Source: Panulirus ornatus (taxonomy: Eukaryota > Arthropoda > Malacostraca > Decapoda > Palinuridae). Taken from it: 64,000 nt of DNA. Positions 32,263 through 43,312 of the stretch are shown here, one piece after another. The DNA lies in the NCBI RefSeq assembly GCF_036320965.1, contig NC_092255.1, positions 12,085,243 through 12,149,242 of the forward strand. The letters are read 5' to 3'. Numbering within the stretch: position 1 is the stretch's first letter; every line of letters begins with the position of its first letter. The notes under the pieces are model-generated. The model saw nothing but the letters and a program-made list of their open reading frames with translations, searched no databases and was not told the origin of the DNA. The position numbers and the translations under genes were made by a program.

Positions 32263-32552
32263 TGATGGATGATTATTGGTGCCTATGCCCCTGGTCAGAA
32301 GAAAGATTATGAGACGCAAGTGTTTTGGGAGCAGCTGAGTGAGTGTTTTAGCAGTTTTGATGCACAAGATTGGGGAATAGTGGTGGATGATTTAAATGCA
32401 AAGGTGAATAATGTGGCAGTTGAGGGTATTATTGGTGTACATGGTGTGATCAGTGTTGTAAATGGAAATGGTTAAGAGATTGTGGATTTTTGTGTTGACA
32501 AATGACTAATGATTTGGAATTCATGATTTACAAACAGATATACATAAGTATA
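32263..32552 (+). mobile_element. RTE-A copy A13, part 1 of 2 (endonuclease middle)
   Basis: Starts GATGGATGATTATTGGTGCC next to the 5' end of A12, head to head. Encodes MIIGAYAPG..., DLNAKVNNVAVEG and ISVVNGNG with stops, and stops at ACATAAGTATA where A14 begins. It continues at 34503 with ATATGTGAGTAGGAGAGATGG, the next bases of the element. Confidence 0.75.
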
Positions 32553-34502
32553 AAAAGATGATCTGGAAGGAGGTAAATAAAGTGCATAAGACAAGGGAGC
32601 AAATGGGAACTTCAGTGAAGGGCGCAAATGGGGAGGTGATAACAAGTAGTGGTGATGTGAGAAAGAGATGGAGTGAGTATTTTGAAGGTTTGTTGAATGT
32701 GTTTGATGATAGAGTGGCAGATATAGGGTGTTTTGGTCGAGATGGTGTGCAAAGTGAGAGGGTTAGGGAAAATGATTTGGTAAACAGAGAAGAGGTAGTA
32801 AAAGCTTTGCGGAAGATGAAAGCCAGCAAGGCAGCAGGTTTGGATGGTATTGCAGTGGAATTTATTAAAAAAGGGGGTGACTGTATTATTGACTGGTTGG
32901 TAAGGTTATTTAATGTATGTATGACTCATGGTGAGATGCCTGAGGATTGGCCGAATGCGTGCATAGTGCCATTGTACAAAGGCAAAGGGGATAAGAGTGA
33001 GTGCTCAAATTTCAGAGGTATAAGTTTGTTGAGTATTCCTGGTTAATTATATGGGAGGGTATTGATTGAGAGGGTGAAGGTATGTACAGAGCATCAGATT
33101 GGGGAAGAGCAGTATGGTTTCAGAAGTGGTAGAGGATGTGTGGATCAGGTGTTTGCTTTGAAGAATGTATGTGAGAAATACTTAGAAAAGCAAATGGATT
33201 TGTATGTAGCATTTATGGATCTGGAGAAGGCATATGATAGAGTTGATAGAGATGCTCTGTTGAAGGTATTAAGAATATATGGTGTGGGAGGCAAGTTGTT
33301 AGAAGCAGTGAAAAGTTTTTATCGAGGATGTAAGGTATGTGTACGTGTAGGAAGAGAGGAAAGTGATTGGTTCTCAGTGAATGTAGGTTTGCGGCTGGGG
33401 TGTGTGATGTCTCCATGGATGTTTGATTTGTTTATGGATGGGGTTGTTAGGGAGGTGAATGCAAGAGTTTTGGAAAGAGGGGCAAGTATGCAGTCTGTTG
33501 TGGATGAGAGAGCTTGGGAAGTGAGTCAGTTGTTGTTCGCTGATGATACAGCGCTGGTGGCTGATTCATGTGAAAAACTGCAGAAGCTGGTGACTGAGTT
33601 TGGTAAAGTGTGTGAAAGAAGAAAGTTAAGAGTAAATGTGAATAAGAGCAAGGTTATTAGGTACAGTAGGGTTGAGGGTCAAGTCAACTGGGAGGTAAGT
33701 TTGAATGGAGAAAAACTGGAGGAAGTGAAGTGTTTTAGATATCTGGGAGTGGATCTGGCAGCGGATGGAACAATGGAAGCAGAAGTGGATCATAGGGTGG
33801 GGGAGGGGGCAAAAATCCTGGGAGCCTTGAAGAATGTGTGGAAGTCGAGAACATTATCTCGGAAAGCAAAAATGGGTATATTTGAAGGAATAGTGGTTCC
33901 AACAATGTTGTATGGTTGTGAGGTGTGGGCTATGGATAGAGTTGTGCACAGGAGGATGGATGTGCTGGAAATGAGATGTTTGAGGACAATGTGTGGTGTG
34001 AGGTGGTTTGATCGAGTAAGTAACGTGAGGGTAAGAGAGATGTGTGGAAATAAAAAGAGCGTGATTGAGAGAGCAGAAGAGGGTGTTTTGAAATGGTTTA
34101 GGCACATGGAGAGAATGAGTGAGGAAAGATTGACCAAGAAGATATATGTGTCGGAGGTGGAGGGAACGAGGAGAAGAGGGAGACCAAATTGGAGGTGGAA
34201 AGATGGAGTGAAAAAGATTTTGTGTGATCGGGGCCTGAACATGCAGGAGGGTGAAAGGAGGGCAAGGAATAGAGTGAATTGGATCGATGTGGTATACCGG
34301 GGTTGACGTGCTGTCAGTGGATTGAAGCAGGGCATGTGAAGCGTCTGGGGTAAACCATGGAAAGCTGTGTAGGATTGTATATTTGCATGGGTGAACGTGT
34401 ATGTATATACATGTGTATGGGGGTGGGTTGGGCCATTTCTTTAGTCTGTTTCCTTGCGCTACCTCGCAAACGCGGGAGACAGCGACAAAAGAAAAAAAAA
34501 AA
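32553..34502 (+). mobile_element. RTE-A copy A14, 5'-truncated, short 3' UTR, nested in A13
   Basis: Begins AAAAAGATGATCTGGAAGG and ends with the hairpin and an A-rich tail (GACAAAAGAAAAAAAAAAAA). The host element A13 resumes on the other side. The protein has older diagnostic residues (SMQSVVDERAW, CERRKL) with the short UTR and the VVYRG stop, so it is an intermediate lineage. Confidence 0.85.
32558..34306 (+). pseudogene. RTE-A reverse transcriptase in A14, one nonsense codon
   Basis: Two open parts, 32558-33046 and 33062-34306, share a frame. They are separated by a single AAA-to-TAA change in the PGKLYGR codons (~33043). Motifs A, B (GLRLGCVMSPWMF, with R-Q to R-L and L to M changes) and FADD are otherwise present. 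Substitutions in motif B suggest it would be weak even without the stop. Confidence 0.8.
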
Positions 34503-37045
34503 ATATGTGAGTAGGAGAGATGGTCACAGGGGATTATTGGATTGTGTTAATTGATAGGCATGTAAAAGAGACTTTTGGATGTTAATGTACTGAGAGGGGC
34601 AGGTGGAGAGATGTCTGATTTCTGTCTTGTGGAGGTGAGGGTGAAGATTTGTAGAGTTTTCCTGAAACCAAGAGACAATGTTGGAGAGAAGAGTGGTGAG
34701 AGTAATTGAGCCTAGAAAGGAGATTTGTGTAATAAAATACCAGGAAAGATTGAGTGTAGAATGGCAAAAGGTAAGAGCAAATGACATGAGGGAAGTGGGT
34801 GAGGAATGGGATGTATGTAGGGAAGCAGTGATGGCTTGCACAAAAGATGCATGTGGCATGAGAAAGGTGGGAGGTGGGTAGATTAGAAAGGGTAGTGAGT
34901 GGTGAGATGATGAAGTAAGGTGGTCAGTGAAAGAGAAAAGAGAGACATTTTGATGAAATTTGTAGGAAGGAGTACAAATGACTGGGATATATTTATAAAA
35001 GAAAGCAGCAGGTCAAGAGAAAGGTGCAAGCGGTGAAAAAGAGGGCAATTGAGAGTTAGGGTGAGAGAGTATCATTAAATTATAGAGAGAATAAAAGATG
35101 TTTTAGAAGGAGGTAAACAATGTGCATATGACAAGAGAACAAATGGGAGCATCAGTGAAGGGGGTAAGTAGGGAGGTAATGACAGGTAATGATGAAGTGA
35201 GAACAAGATGGAGTATTTTGAAGGTTTATTGATTATATTTGATGATAGAGCAGAAGATATAGGGTCTTTTGGTCGGGGTGGTGTGTGAAATGAGAGTGCC
35301 AGGGAGAATGGTTTGGTAAGCAGAGAAGAGGTAGTGAAAGCTATGCAGAAAATGAAATCTGGCAAGGCAGCAGGTTTGGATGGTATTGCAGTGGAATTTA
35401 TTAAAAAAGGGGGTAACTGTGTTGTTGATTAGTTGGTAAGGATATTCATTGTATGTATGGATCATAGTGAAGTACCTGAGGATTGGCAGAATGCATGCAT
35501 AGTGCCATTCTACAAAGGCAAAGGTGACTGTTCAAATTACAGAGGCATACGTTTGTTGAGTATTCCTGGGAAATTATATGGGAGGGTATTGATTGAGAGG
35601 GTGAAGGCATGTACAGAGCATCAGATTCGTGAAGAGCAGTGTGGTTTCAGAAGTGGTAGAGGATATGTGGATCAGGTGTTTGCTTTGTAGAATGTATGTG
35701 AGGAATACTTAAAATAACAGTTGCATTTTTATGTAGCATTCATGGATCTGGAGAAGGTATATGATAGGGTTGATAGAGATGCTTTGTGGAAGGTTTTAAA
35801 AGTTTATGGTGTGGGAGGTAAGTTGCTAGAAGCAGTGAAAAGTTTTTACCAAGGATGTAAGGCATGTGTACGATTGGAAGAGAGGAAAGTGATTGGTTCC
35901 CAGTGAATGTCTGTTTGTGGCAGGGGTGCGTGATGTCTCCATGGTTGTTTAGTTTGTAGATGGTTTGGTTACGGAGGTGAGTGCAAGAGTTTTGGAGAGA
36001 GAGGCAAGTATGCAATCTGCTGTGGATGAGAGGGTCTGGGAAGTGAGCCAGTTGTTATTTGCTGATGATTCAGTGCTGGTGGCTGATTCATGTGAGAAAC
36101 TTCAGAGGTTGGTGACTGAGTTTGATAAAGTGTGTGAAAGAAGAATGTTAAGAGTAAATGTGAATAAGAGCTAGGTTAGGTTCAATAAGGCTTAGGGACA
36201 ACTTAACTGGGAGGTAAGTTTGATTGGAGAATAATTTGAAGTGAAGTGTTTTAGATATCAGGGAGTGGACTTGGCAGTGGATGGAACCATGGAAGCAGAG
36301 GTGAGTCACAGGGTGGTGGAGGGAGCAAAGGTTCTGGGAGCGTTGAAGAATGTTTGGAAGGCAAGAACGTTATCTCGGAGAATAATAATGGGTATGTTTG
36401 AAGGAATAGTGGGTCCAACAATGTTATATGGTTGCGAGGCATGGGCTATAGATAGGGTTATGCAGAGGAGGGTATATGTGTTGGAAATGAAATGTTTGAG
36501 GACAGTATGTGGTGTCAGGTGGTTTGATTGAGTAAGTAATGAAAAGGTAAGAGAGATGAGTGGCAATTAAAAGAGTGTGGTTGAGAGAGCAAAAGAGGGT
36601 GTGTTGAAATTGTTTTGACAAATAGAGAGAATGAGTGAGGAAAGATTGACAAAGAGGATGTATGTGTCAGAGGTGGAGGGAATGAGGAGAAGCAGGGAAA
36701 CCAAATTTGAGGTGGAAGGATGGAGTGAAAAAGATTTTGAGCGATCGGGGCCTAAACATACAGGAGTGCCTTAGAACGATGTGGTATACTGTAGTCGACG
36801 TGCTGTCAGTGTATTGAACCAGGGCATGTGAAGAGTCTGTGGGGCTTGAATGTGGAAAGGGGGCTATGTTTTCGGTGTATTACACATGACAGTTAGAGAC
36901 TGAGTGTGAATGAATGTGGTCTTTTTGTCTGTTCTTGGCTCTCCATCACTGGAGGAGAGAAATGAGGGGAATGGATGAAGGCAGCAAGTATGAATATGTA
37001 CATGTATATATGTATATGTACGTGTATGGGCGCTTATATATATTT
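34503..37045 (+). mobile_element. RTE-A copy A13, part 2 of 2, long class relic
   Basis: Continues the endonuclease end (YVLIDR-like at 34510-34560), linker, fingers (35433-35690), motif A FMDLEKVYDRVDRD (35721-35906), motif C QLLFADDSVLVAD (~36045), the C-terminal domain (36241-36531) and a decayed long 3' UTR (36830-37045). Many stops and indels. It ends in A/T sequence next to A15. Confidence 0.8.
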
Positions 37046-37233
37046 ATTTTTATATTATTTTGCTTTGTCGCTGTCGCCCGCGTTAGCGAGGTAGTGCAAC
37101 GAAACAGACGAAAGAATGGCCCAACCCACCCACATACACATGTACATACATACACGTCCACACACGCAAATATACATACCTATACATCTCAATGTATACA
37201 TATATATACACACACAGACATATACATATATAC
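37046..37233 (-). mobile_element. RTE-A copy A15, 3' terminal part
   Basis: The minus-strand 3' tail and hairpin (GCGTTAGCGAGGTAGTGC on the plus strand), then the TG-rich part of the long UTR up to ATACATATATAC, where SINE-R copy 3 interrupts it. It continues at 37493. Confidence 0.75.
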
Positions 37234-37492
37234 TTCCTTCCTTCATACTATTCGCCATTTCCCGCATTAGCAAGGTAGCACCAAGAACAGAGGACCGGAC
37301 CTTTGAGGGAACATCCCCACCCGGCCCCCATCTCTGTTCCTTCCTTTGGAATATTAATAAAAAATGAAAGGGGAGGATCTCCAGCCACCTGCTCCCTCCC
37401 CTTTTAGTTGCCTTCTACGACACGCAGGGAATACATGGGAAGTATTCTCTCTCCCCTATCCCCAGGGATAATTCAAATACATATATATTCAA
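37234..37492 (-). mobile_element. SINE-R copy 3, near full length, nested in the A15 3' UTR
   Basis: The minus strand runs from the head (ATTATCCCTGGGGATAGGG, ending near 37472 on the plus strand) to TAGTATGAAGG at 37241. It lies inside the long RTE-A 3' UTR: ATACATATATAC occurs on both sides (37222-37233 and 37493-37504), consistent with a 12-b target duplication in AT-rich sequence. The extra ATTCAAATACATATAT next to the head is unexplained. Confidence 0.75.
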
Positions 37493-38819
37493 ATACATAT
37501 ATACACATGTACATAATTCATACTGTCTGCCTTTATTCATTCCCATCGCCACCTCGCCACACATGGAATAACAACCCCCTCCCCCCTCATGTGTGCGAGG
37601 TAGCGCTAGGTAAAGACAGCAAAGGCCACATTCGTTCACACTCAGTCTCTAGCTGTCATGTAATAATGCACCGAAACCACAGCTCCCTTTCCACATCCAG
37701 GCCCCACAGAACTTTCCATGGTTTACCCTAGACACTTCACATGCCCTGGTTCAATCCATTGACAGCATGTCGACCCCGGTATGCCACATCATTCCAATTC
37801 ACTCTATTCCTTGCACGCCTTTCACTCTACTGCATGTTCAGGCCCCGATCACTCAAAATCTTTTTCACTGCATCTTTCCACCTCCAATTTGGTCTCTCAC
37901 TTCTCCTTGTTCCCTCCACCTCTGACACATATAACCTCTTGGTCAATCTTTCCTCACTCATCCTCTCCATGTGATCAAACCATTTCAATACACCCTCTTC
38001 TGCTCCCTCAACCACACTTTTTTTGTTGCCACACATCTCTCTTACCCTATTATTACTTACTCGATCAAACCACCTCACACCACATATTGTCCTCAAACAT
38101 CTCATTTCCAGTACATCCACCCTCCTGCGCACAACTCTATCCATAGCCCACGCATCGCAACTGTACAAAATTGTTGGAACCACTATTCCTTCAAACATAC
38201 CCATTTTTGCTTTCCGAGATAATGTTCTCGACTTCCACACATTCTTCAAGGCTCCCAGAATTTTCGCCCCCTCCCCCACCCTATGATTCACTTCCGCTTT
38301 CGTGGTTCCATCCGCTGCCAAATCCACTCCCAGTTATCTAAAACACTTCACTTCCTCTAGTTTTTCTCCATTCAAACTTACCTCCCAATTGACTTGACCC
38401 TCAACCCTACTGTACCTAATAACCTTGCTCTTATTCACATTTACTCTTAACTTTCTTCTTTCACACACTTTACCAAACTCAGTCACCAGCTTCTGCAGTT
38501 TCTCACATGAAGCAGCCACCAGCGCTGTATCATCAGCGAACAACAAGTGACTCACTTCCCAAGCTCTCTCATCCAGAATAGACTGCATACTTGCCCCTCT
38601 TTCCAAAACTCTTGCATTCACCTCCCTAACAACCCCATCCATAAACAAATTAAACAACCATGGAGACATCACACACCCCTGCCGCAAACCTACATTCACT
38701 GAGAACCAATCACTTTCCTTTCCTCCTACAGGTACACATGCCTTACATCCCCGATAAAAACTTTTCACTGCTTCTAACAACTTGCCTCCCACACCATATA
38801 TTCTTAATACCTTCCACAG
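37493..38819 (-). mobile_element. RTE-A copy A15, 3' half, long class
   Basis: The minus strand holds UTR module 1 (37500-37740), the C-terminal domain (37827-38327), one frame break near 38330, and RT motifs B and C (38334-38792, [14 protein letters not shown]). It stops at ACCTTCCACAG (38809-38819) where A16 begins. The same ACCTTCCACAG recurs at 43313-43323, where the 5' half of A15 continues. Confidence 0.85.
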
Positions 38820-39075
38820 TTGATGGAGAGAGATGGGTGATTATTGGTGCATAGGCACCTAGGCATGAGAAGAAAGAGCATGAGAGGCAAGTGTTTTGGG
38901 AGCAGCTGAATGAGTGTGTTAGTGGTTTTGATGCACAAGACTGGGTTATAGTGATGGGTGATTTGAATGCAAAGGTGAGTAATGTGGCAGTTGAGGGAAT
39001 AATTGGTATACATGGAGTGTTCAGTGTTGTAAATGGAAATGGTGAAGAGCTTGTAGATTTATGTGCTGAAAAAGT
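38820..39075 (+). mobile_element. RTE-A copy A16, part 1 of 2 (endonuclease middle), nested in A15
   Basis: Starts TTGATGGAGAGAGATGGG and encodes WVIIGA, VIVMGDLNAKV and [18 protein letters not shown] with one stop. It is cut at GCTGAAAAAG by A17. The element resumes near 40480 with AAGCGAGATATACATAAG; about 27 target bases in between are missing. Confidence 0.8.
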
Positions 39076-40479
39076 GTGGTTTCAGAAGTGGTAGAGGATG
39101 TGTGGATCAGGTGTTTGCTTTGAAGAATGTATGTGAGAAATACTTAGAAAAGCAAATGGATTTGTATGTAGCATTTATGGATCTGGAGAAGGCATATGAT
39201 AGAGTTGATAGAGATGCTCTGTGGAAGGTATTAAGAATATATGGTGTGGGAGGCAAGTTGTTAGAAGCAGTGAAAAGTTTTTATCGAGGATGTAAGGCAT
39301 GTGTACGTGTAGGAAGAGAGGAAAGTGATTGGTTCTCAGTGAATGTAGGTTTGCGGCAGGGGTGTGTGATGTCTCCATGGTTGTTTAATTTGTTTATGGA
39401 TGGGGTTGTTAGGGAGGTAAATGCAAGAGTTTTGGAAAGAGGGGCAAATATGAAGTCTGTTGGGGATGAGAGAGCTTGGGAAGTGAGTCAGTTGTTGTTC
39501 GCTGATGATACAGCGCTGGTGGCGGATTCATGTGAGAAACTGCAGAAGCTGGTGACTGAGTTTGGTAAAGTGTGTGGAAGAAGAAAGTTAAGAGTAAATG
39601 TGAATAAGAGCAAGGTTATTAGGTACAGTAGGGTTGAGGGTCAAGTCAATTGGGAGGTGAGTTTGAATGGAGAAAAACTGGAGGAAGTGAAGTGTTTTAG
39701 ATATCTGGGAGTGGATCTGTCAGCGGATGGAACCATGGAAGCGGAAGTGGATCATAGGGTGGGGGAGGGGGCGAAAATTTTGGGAGCCTTGAAAAATGTG
39801 TGGAAGTCGAGAACATTATCCCGGAAAGCAAAAATGGGTATGTTTGAAGGAATAGTGGTTCCAACAATGTTGTATGGTTGCGAGGCGTGGGCTATGGATA
39901 GAGTTGTGAGCAGGAGGATGGATGTGCTGGAAATGAGATGCTTGAGGACAATATGTGGTGTGAGGTGGTTTGATCGAGTAAGTAACGTAAGGGTAAGAGA
40001 GATGTGTGGAAATAAAAAGAGCGTGGTTGAGAGAGCAAAAGAGGGTGTTTTGAAATGGTTTGGGCACATGGATAGAATGAGTGAGGAAAGATTGACCAAG
40101 AGGATATATGTGTCGGAGGTGGAGGGAACGAGGAGAAGAGGGAGACCAAATTGGAGGTGGAAAGATGGAGTGAAAAGGATTTTGTGTGATCGGGGCCTGA
40201 ACATGCAGGAGGGTGAAAGGAGGGCAAGGAATAGAGCGAATTGGAGTGATGTGGTATACAGGGGCTGACGTGCTGTCAGTGGATTGAACCAAGGCATGTG
40301 AAGCGTCCGGGGTAAACCATGGAAAGCTGTGTAGGTATGTATATTTGCGTGTGTGGACGTGTGTATGTACATGTGTATGGGGGGGGGTTGGGCCATTTCT
40401 TTCGTCTGTTTCCTTGCGCTACCTCGCAGACGCGGGAGACAGCGACAAAGTATAAAAAAAAAAAAAAAAAAAGCGAGAT
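39076..40479 (+). mobile_element. RTE-A copy A17, 5'-truncated, short class, nested in A16
   Basis: Starts TGTGGTTTCAGAAGTGG and ends with the hairpin (variant CCTCGCAGACGCGGG) and an A-run of about 18. It shares private changes (DLSADGT, VVSRRM, VKRILCD, NRANWSD, GTCCGGGGTAAACC) with the 3' part of A27 at 60630-61650, so both come from one source. Confidence 0.85.
39078..40268 (+). CDS. RTE-A reverse transcriptase in A17, open, 5'-truncated
   Basis: Open from CGFRSGRGCVDQV to the VVYRG stop with [33 protein letters not shown] and RGRPNWRWKDG. The frame continues a few codons upstream into A16 endonuclease (Met at 39063), which is a nesting artefact. Confidence 0.8.
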   Translation, partial: GFRSGRGCVDQVFALKNVCEKYLEKQMDLYVAFMDLEKAYDRVDRDALWKVLRIYGVGGKLLEAVKSFYRGCKACVRVGREESDWFSVNVGLRQGCVMSPWLFNLFMDGVVREVNARVLERGANMKSVGDERAWEVSQLLFADDTALVADSCEKLQKLVTEFGKVCGRRKLRVNVNKSKVIRYSRVEGQVNWEVSLNGEKLEEVKCFRYLGVDLSADGTMEAEVDHRVGEGAKILGALKNVWKSRTLSRKAKMGMFEGIVVPTMLYGCEAWAMDRVVSRRMDVLEMRCLRTICGVRWFDRVSNVRVREMCGNKKSVVERAKEGVLKWFGHMDRMSEERLTKRIYVSEVEGTRRRGRPNWRWKDGVKRILCDRGLNMQEGERRARNRANWSDVVYRG

Positions 40480-40527
40480 ATACATAAGTATACATATATA
40501 AGTAGGAGAGATGGCCAGAGAGCGTTA

Positions 40528-42878
40528 TTGGATTACGTGTTAATTGATAGACGCATGAAAGAGAGACTTTTGGATGTTAATGTGCTGAGAGGTGCAACTG
40601 GAGGGATGTCTGATCATTATCTTGTGGAGGTGAAGGTGAAGATTTGTGGGGGTTTTCAGAAAAGAAGAGAGAATGTTGGGGTGAAGAGAGTGGGGAGAGT
40701 AAGTGAGCTTGGGAAAGAGACATGTGTGAGGAAGTACCAGGAGAGACTGAGTACAGAATGGAAAAAGGTGAGAACAACGGAGGTAAGGGGAGTGTGGGAG
40801 GAATGGGATGTATTTAGGGAAGCAGTGATGGCTTGCGCAAAAGATGCTTGTGGCATGAGAAGCGTGGGAGGTGGGTTGATTAGAAAAGGTAGTGAGTGGT
40901 GGGATGAAGAAGTAAGATTATTAGTGAAAGATAAGAGAGGGGCATTTGGACGATTTTTGCAGGGAAAAAATGCAAATGAGTGGGAGAGGTATAAAAGAAA
41001 AAGGCAGGAGGTCAAGAGAAAGATGCAAGAGGTGAAAAAGAGGGCAAATGAGAGTTGGGTTGAGAGAGTATCATTAAATTTCAGGGAGAATAGAAAGATG
41101 TTTTGGAAGGAGGTAAATAAAGTGCGTAAGACAAGGGACCAAATGGGAACTTCAATGAATGGGGCTAATGGGGAGGTGATAACAAGTAGTGGTGATGTGA
41201 GAAGGAGATGGAGTGAGTATTTTGAAGGTTTGTTGAATGTGTTTGATGATAGAGTGGCAGATATAGGGTGTTTTGGTCAAGGTGGTGTGCAAAGTGAGAG
41301 GGTTAGGGAAAATGATTTGGTAAATAGAGAAGAGGTAGTAAAAGCTTTACGGAAGATAAAAGCCGGCAAGGCAGCAGGTTTGGATGGTATTGCAGTGGAA
41401 TTCATTAAAAAAGGGGGTGATTGTATTGTTGACTGGTTGGTAAGGTTATTTAATGTATGTGTGATTCATGGTAAGGTGCCTGAGGATTGGCGGAATGCTT
41501 GCATAGTGCCATTGTACAAAGGCAAAGGGGATAAGAGTGAGTGCTCAAATTACGGAGGCATAAGTTTGTTGAGTATTCCTGGTAAATTATATGGGAGGGT
41601 ATTGATTGAGAGGGTGAAGGCATGTACAGAGCATCAGATTGGGGAAGAGCAGTGTGGTTTCAGAAGTGGTAGAGGATGTGTGGATCAGGTGTTTGCTTTG
41701 AAGAATGTATGTGAGAAATACTTAGAAAAACAAATGGATTTGTATGTAGCATTTATGGATCTGGAGAAGGCATATGATAGAGTTGATAGAGATACTCTGT
41801 GGAAAGTTTTAAGAATATATGGTGTGGGAGGCAAGTTGTTAGAAGCAGTGAAAAGTTTTTATCGAGGATGTAAGGCATTTGTACGTGTAGGAAGAGAGAA
41901 AAGTGATTGGTTCTCAGTGAATGTAGGTTTGCGGCAGGGGTGTGTGATGTCTCCATGTTGTTTAATTTGTTTATGGATGGGGTTGTTAGGGAGGTGAATG
42001 CAAGAGTTTTGGAAAGAGAGGCAAGTATGCAGTCTGTTGTGGATGAGAGAGCTTGGGAAGTGAGTCAGTTGTTGTTCACTGATGATACAACGTTGGTGGC
42101 TGATTTGGGTGAGAAACTACAAAAGCTGGTGATTGAGTTTGGTAAAGTGTGTGAAAGAAGAAAGCTAAGAGTAAATGTGAATAAGAGCAAGGTTATTAGA
42201 TACAGTAGGGTTGAGGGTCAAGTCAATTGGGAGGTAAGTTTGAATGGAGAAAAACTGGAGGAAGTAAAGTGTTTTAGATATCTGGGAGTGGATCTGGCAG
42301 CGGATGGAACCATGGAAGCGGAAGTGAATCATAGGGTGGGGGAGGGGCTGAAAAATCTGGGAGCCTTGAAGAATGTGTGGAAGTCGAGAACATTATCTCG
42401 GAAAGCAAAAATGGGTATGTTTGAAGGAATAGTGGTTCCAACAATGTTGTATGGTTGCGAGGCGTGGGCTATGGATAGAGTTGTGCGCGGGAGGGTGGAT
42501 GTGCTGGAAATGAGATGTTTGAGGACAGTATGTGGTGTGAGGTGGTATGATCGAGTAAGTAATGTAAGGGTAAGAGAGATGTGTGGAAATAAAAAGAGTG
42601 TGGTTGAGAGAGCAGAAGAGGGTGTTTTGAAATGGTTTGGTCACATGGAGAGAATGAGTGAGGAAAGATTAACCAAGAGGATATATGTGTCAGAGGTGGA
42701 GGGAACGAGGAGAAGTGGGAGACCAAATTGGAGGTGGAAAGATGGAGTGAAAAAGATTTTGAGTGATCGGGGCCTGAACATGCAGGAGGGTGAAAGGCGT
42801 GCAAGGAATAGAGTGAATTGGAACGATGTGGTATACCGGGGTCGACGTGCTGTCAGTGGATTGAACCAGGGCATGTGA
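40528..42878 (+). pseudogene. RTE-A endonuclease end plus reverse transcriptase in A16, one frameshift
   Basis: Frame 1 (40528-41956) covers [31 protein letters not shown], the linker, fingers, motif A FMDLEKAYD and motif B LRQGCVMSP. One missing G in CTCCATG(G)TTG at ~41957 shifts to frame 2, which carries LFNLFMDGVV, a catalytic box reading LLFTDDTTLVAD, and the C-terminus to VVYRGRRAVSGLNQGM. The C-terminus is nine or more residues longer than in short-class copies because the CGA after YRG is intact. Confidence 0.8.
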
Positions 42879-43012
42879 AGCGTCTCGGGTAAACCATGGA
42901 AAGTTGTGTGGGGCCTGGGTGTGGAAAGGGAGCTGTGGTTTCGGTGCATTATTACATGACAGCTAGAGACTGAGTGTGAACGAATGGGGCCTTTGGTTTC
43001 TTTTCCTAGCAC

Positions 43013-43083
43013 TACCTCGCACACATGAGGGGGGAGGGGGTTGTTATTCCATGTGTGGCGAGGTGGCGATGGGAACAAATAAA
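43013..43083 (+). promoter_or_regulatory. Long 3' UTR module 1: inverted repeat and AATAAA
   Basis: ACCTCGCACACATG (43013-43027) faces CATGTGTGGCGAGGT (43049-43064), giving a stem of about 14 bp with a GA-rich loop. AATAAA at 43078-43083 is a potential internal poly(A) signal. The unit starts like the terminal hairpin (TTTCCTAGC.CTACCTCGC). Copies lie at ~7010-7080, 8715-8790, 37545-37600 (minus) and 59105-59180. Short-class copies lack it. Confidence 0.65.
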
Positions 43084-43312
43084 GGCAGACAGTATGAATT
43101 ATGTACATGTGTATATATGTATATGTCTGTGTGTGTATATATATGTGTACATTGCGATGTAAAGGTATGTATATTTGCGTGTGTGGACGTGTATGTATAT
43201 ACATGTGTATGTGGGCGGGTTGGGCCATTCTTTCATCTGTTTCCTTGCACTACCTCGCTAACGCGGGAGACAACGACAAAGCAAAATAAATAAATAGATA
43301 AATAAATAAATA

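Larger units (their letters stand above)
40480..43312 (+). mobile_element. RTE-A copy A16, part 2 of 2, long class
   Basis: Continues from KRDIHKY through the endonuclease end, linker, RT and C-terminal domain to the full long 3' UTR: module 1 with an inverted repeat at 43013-43064, an AATAAA at 43078-43083, the TG-rich spacer and the terminal hairpin, then an AAATAAATAAATAG-type tail. It is the best-preserved long-class copy. Confidence 0.85.

Noticed and set aside
38820..40479. A17 as an element with an internal deletion fusing endonuclease to RT
   Set aside because: The endonuclease part continues at 40480 on the far side of the A17 tail, so nesting explains it better.
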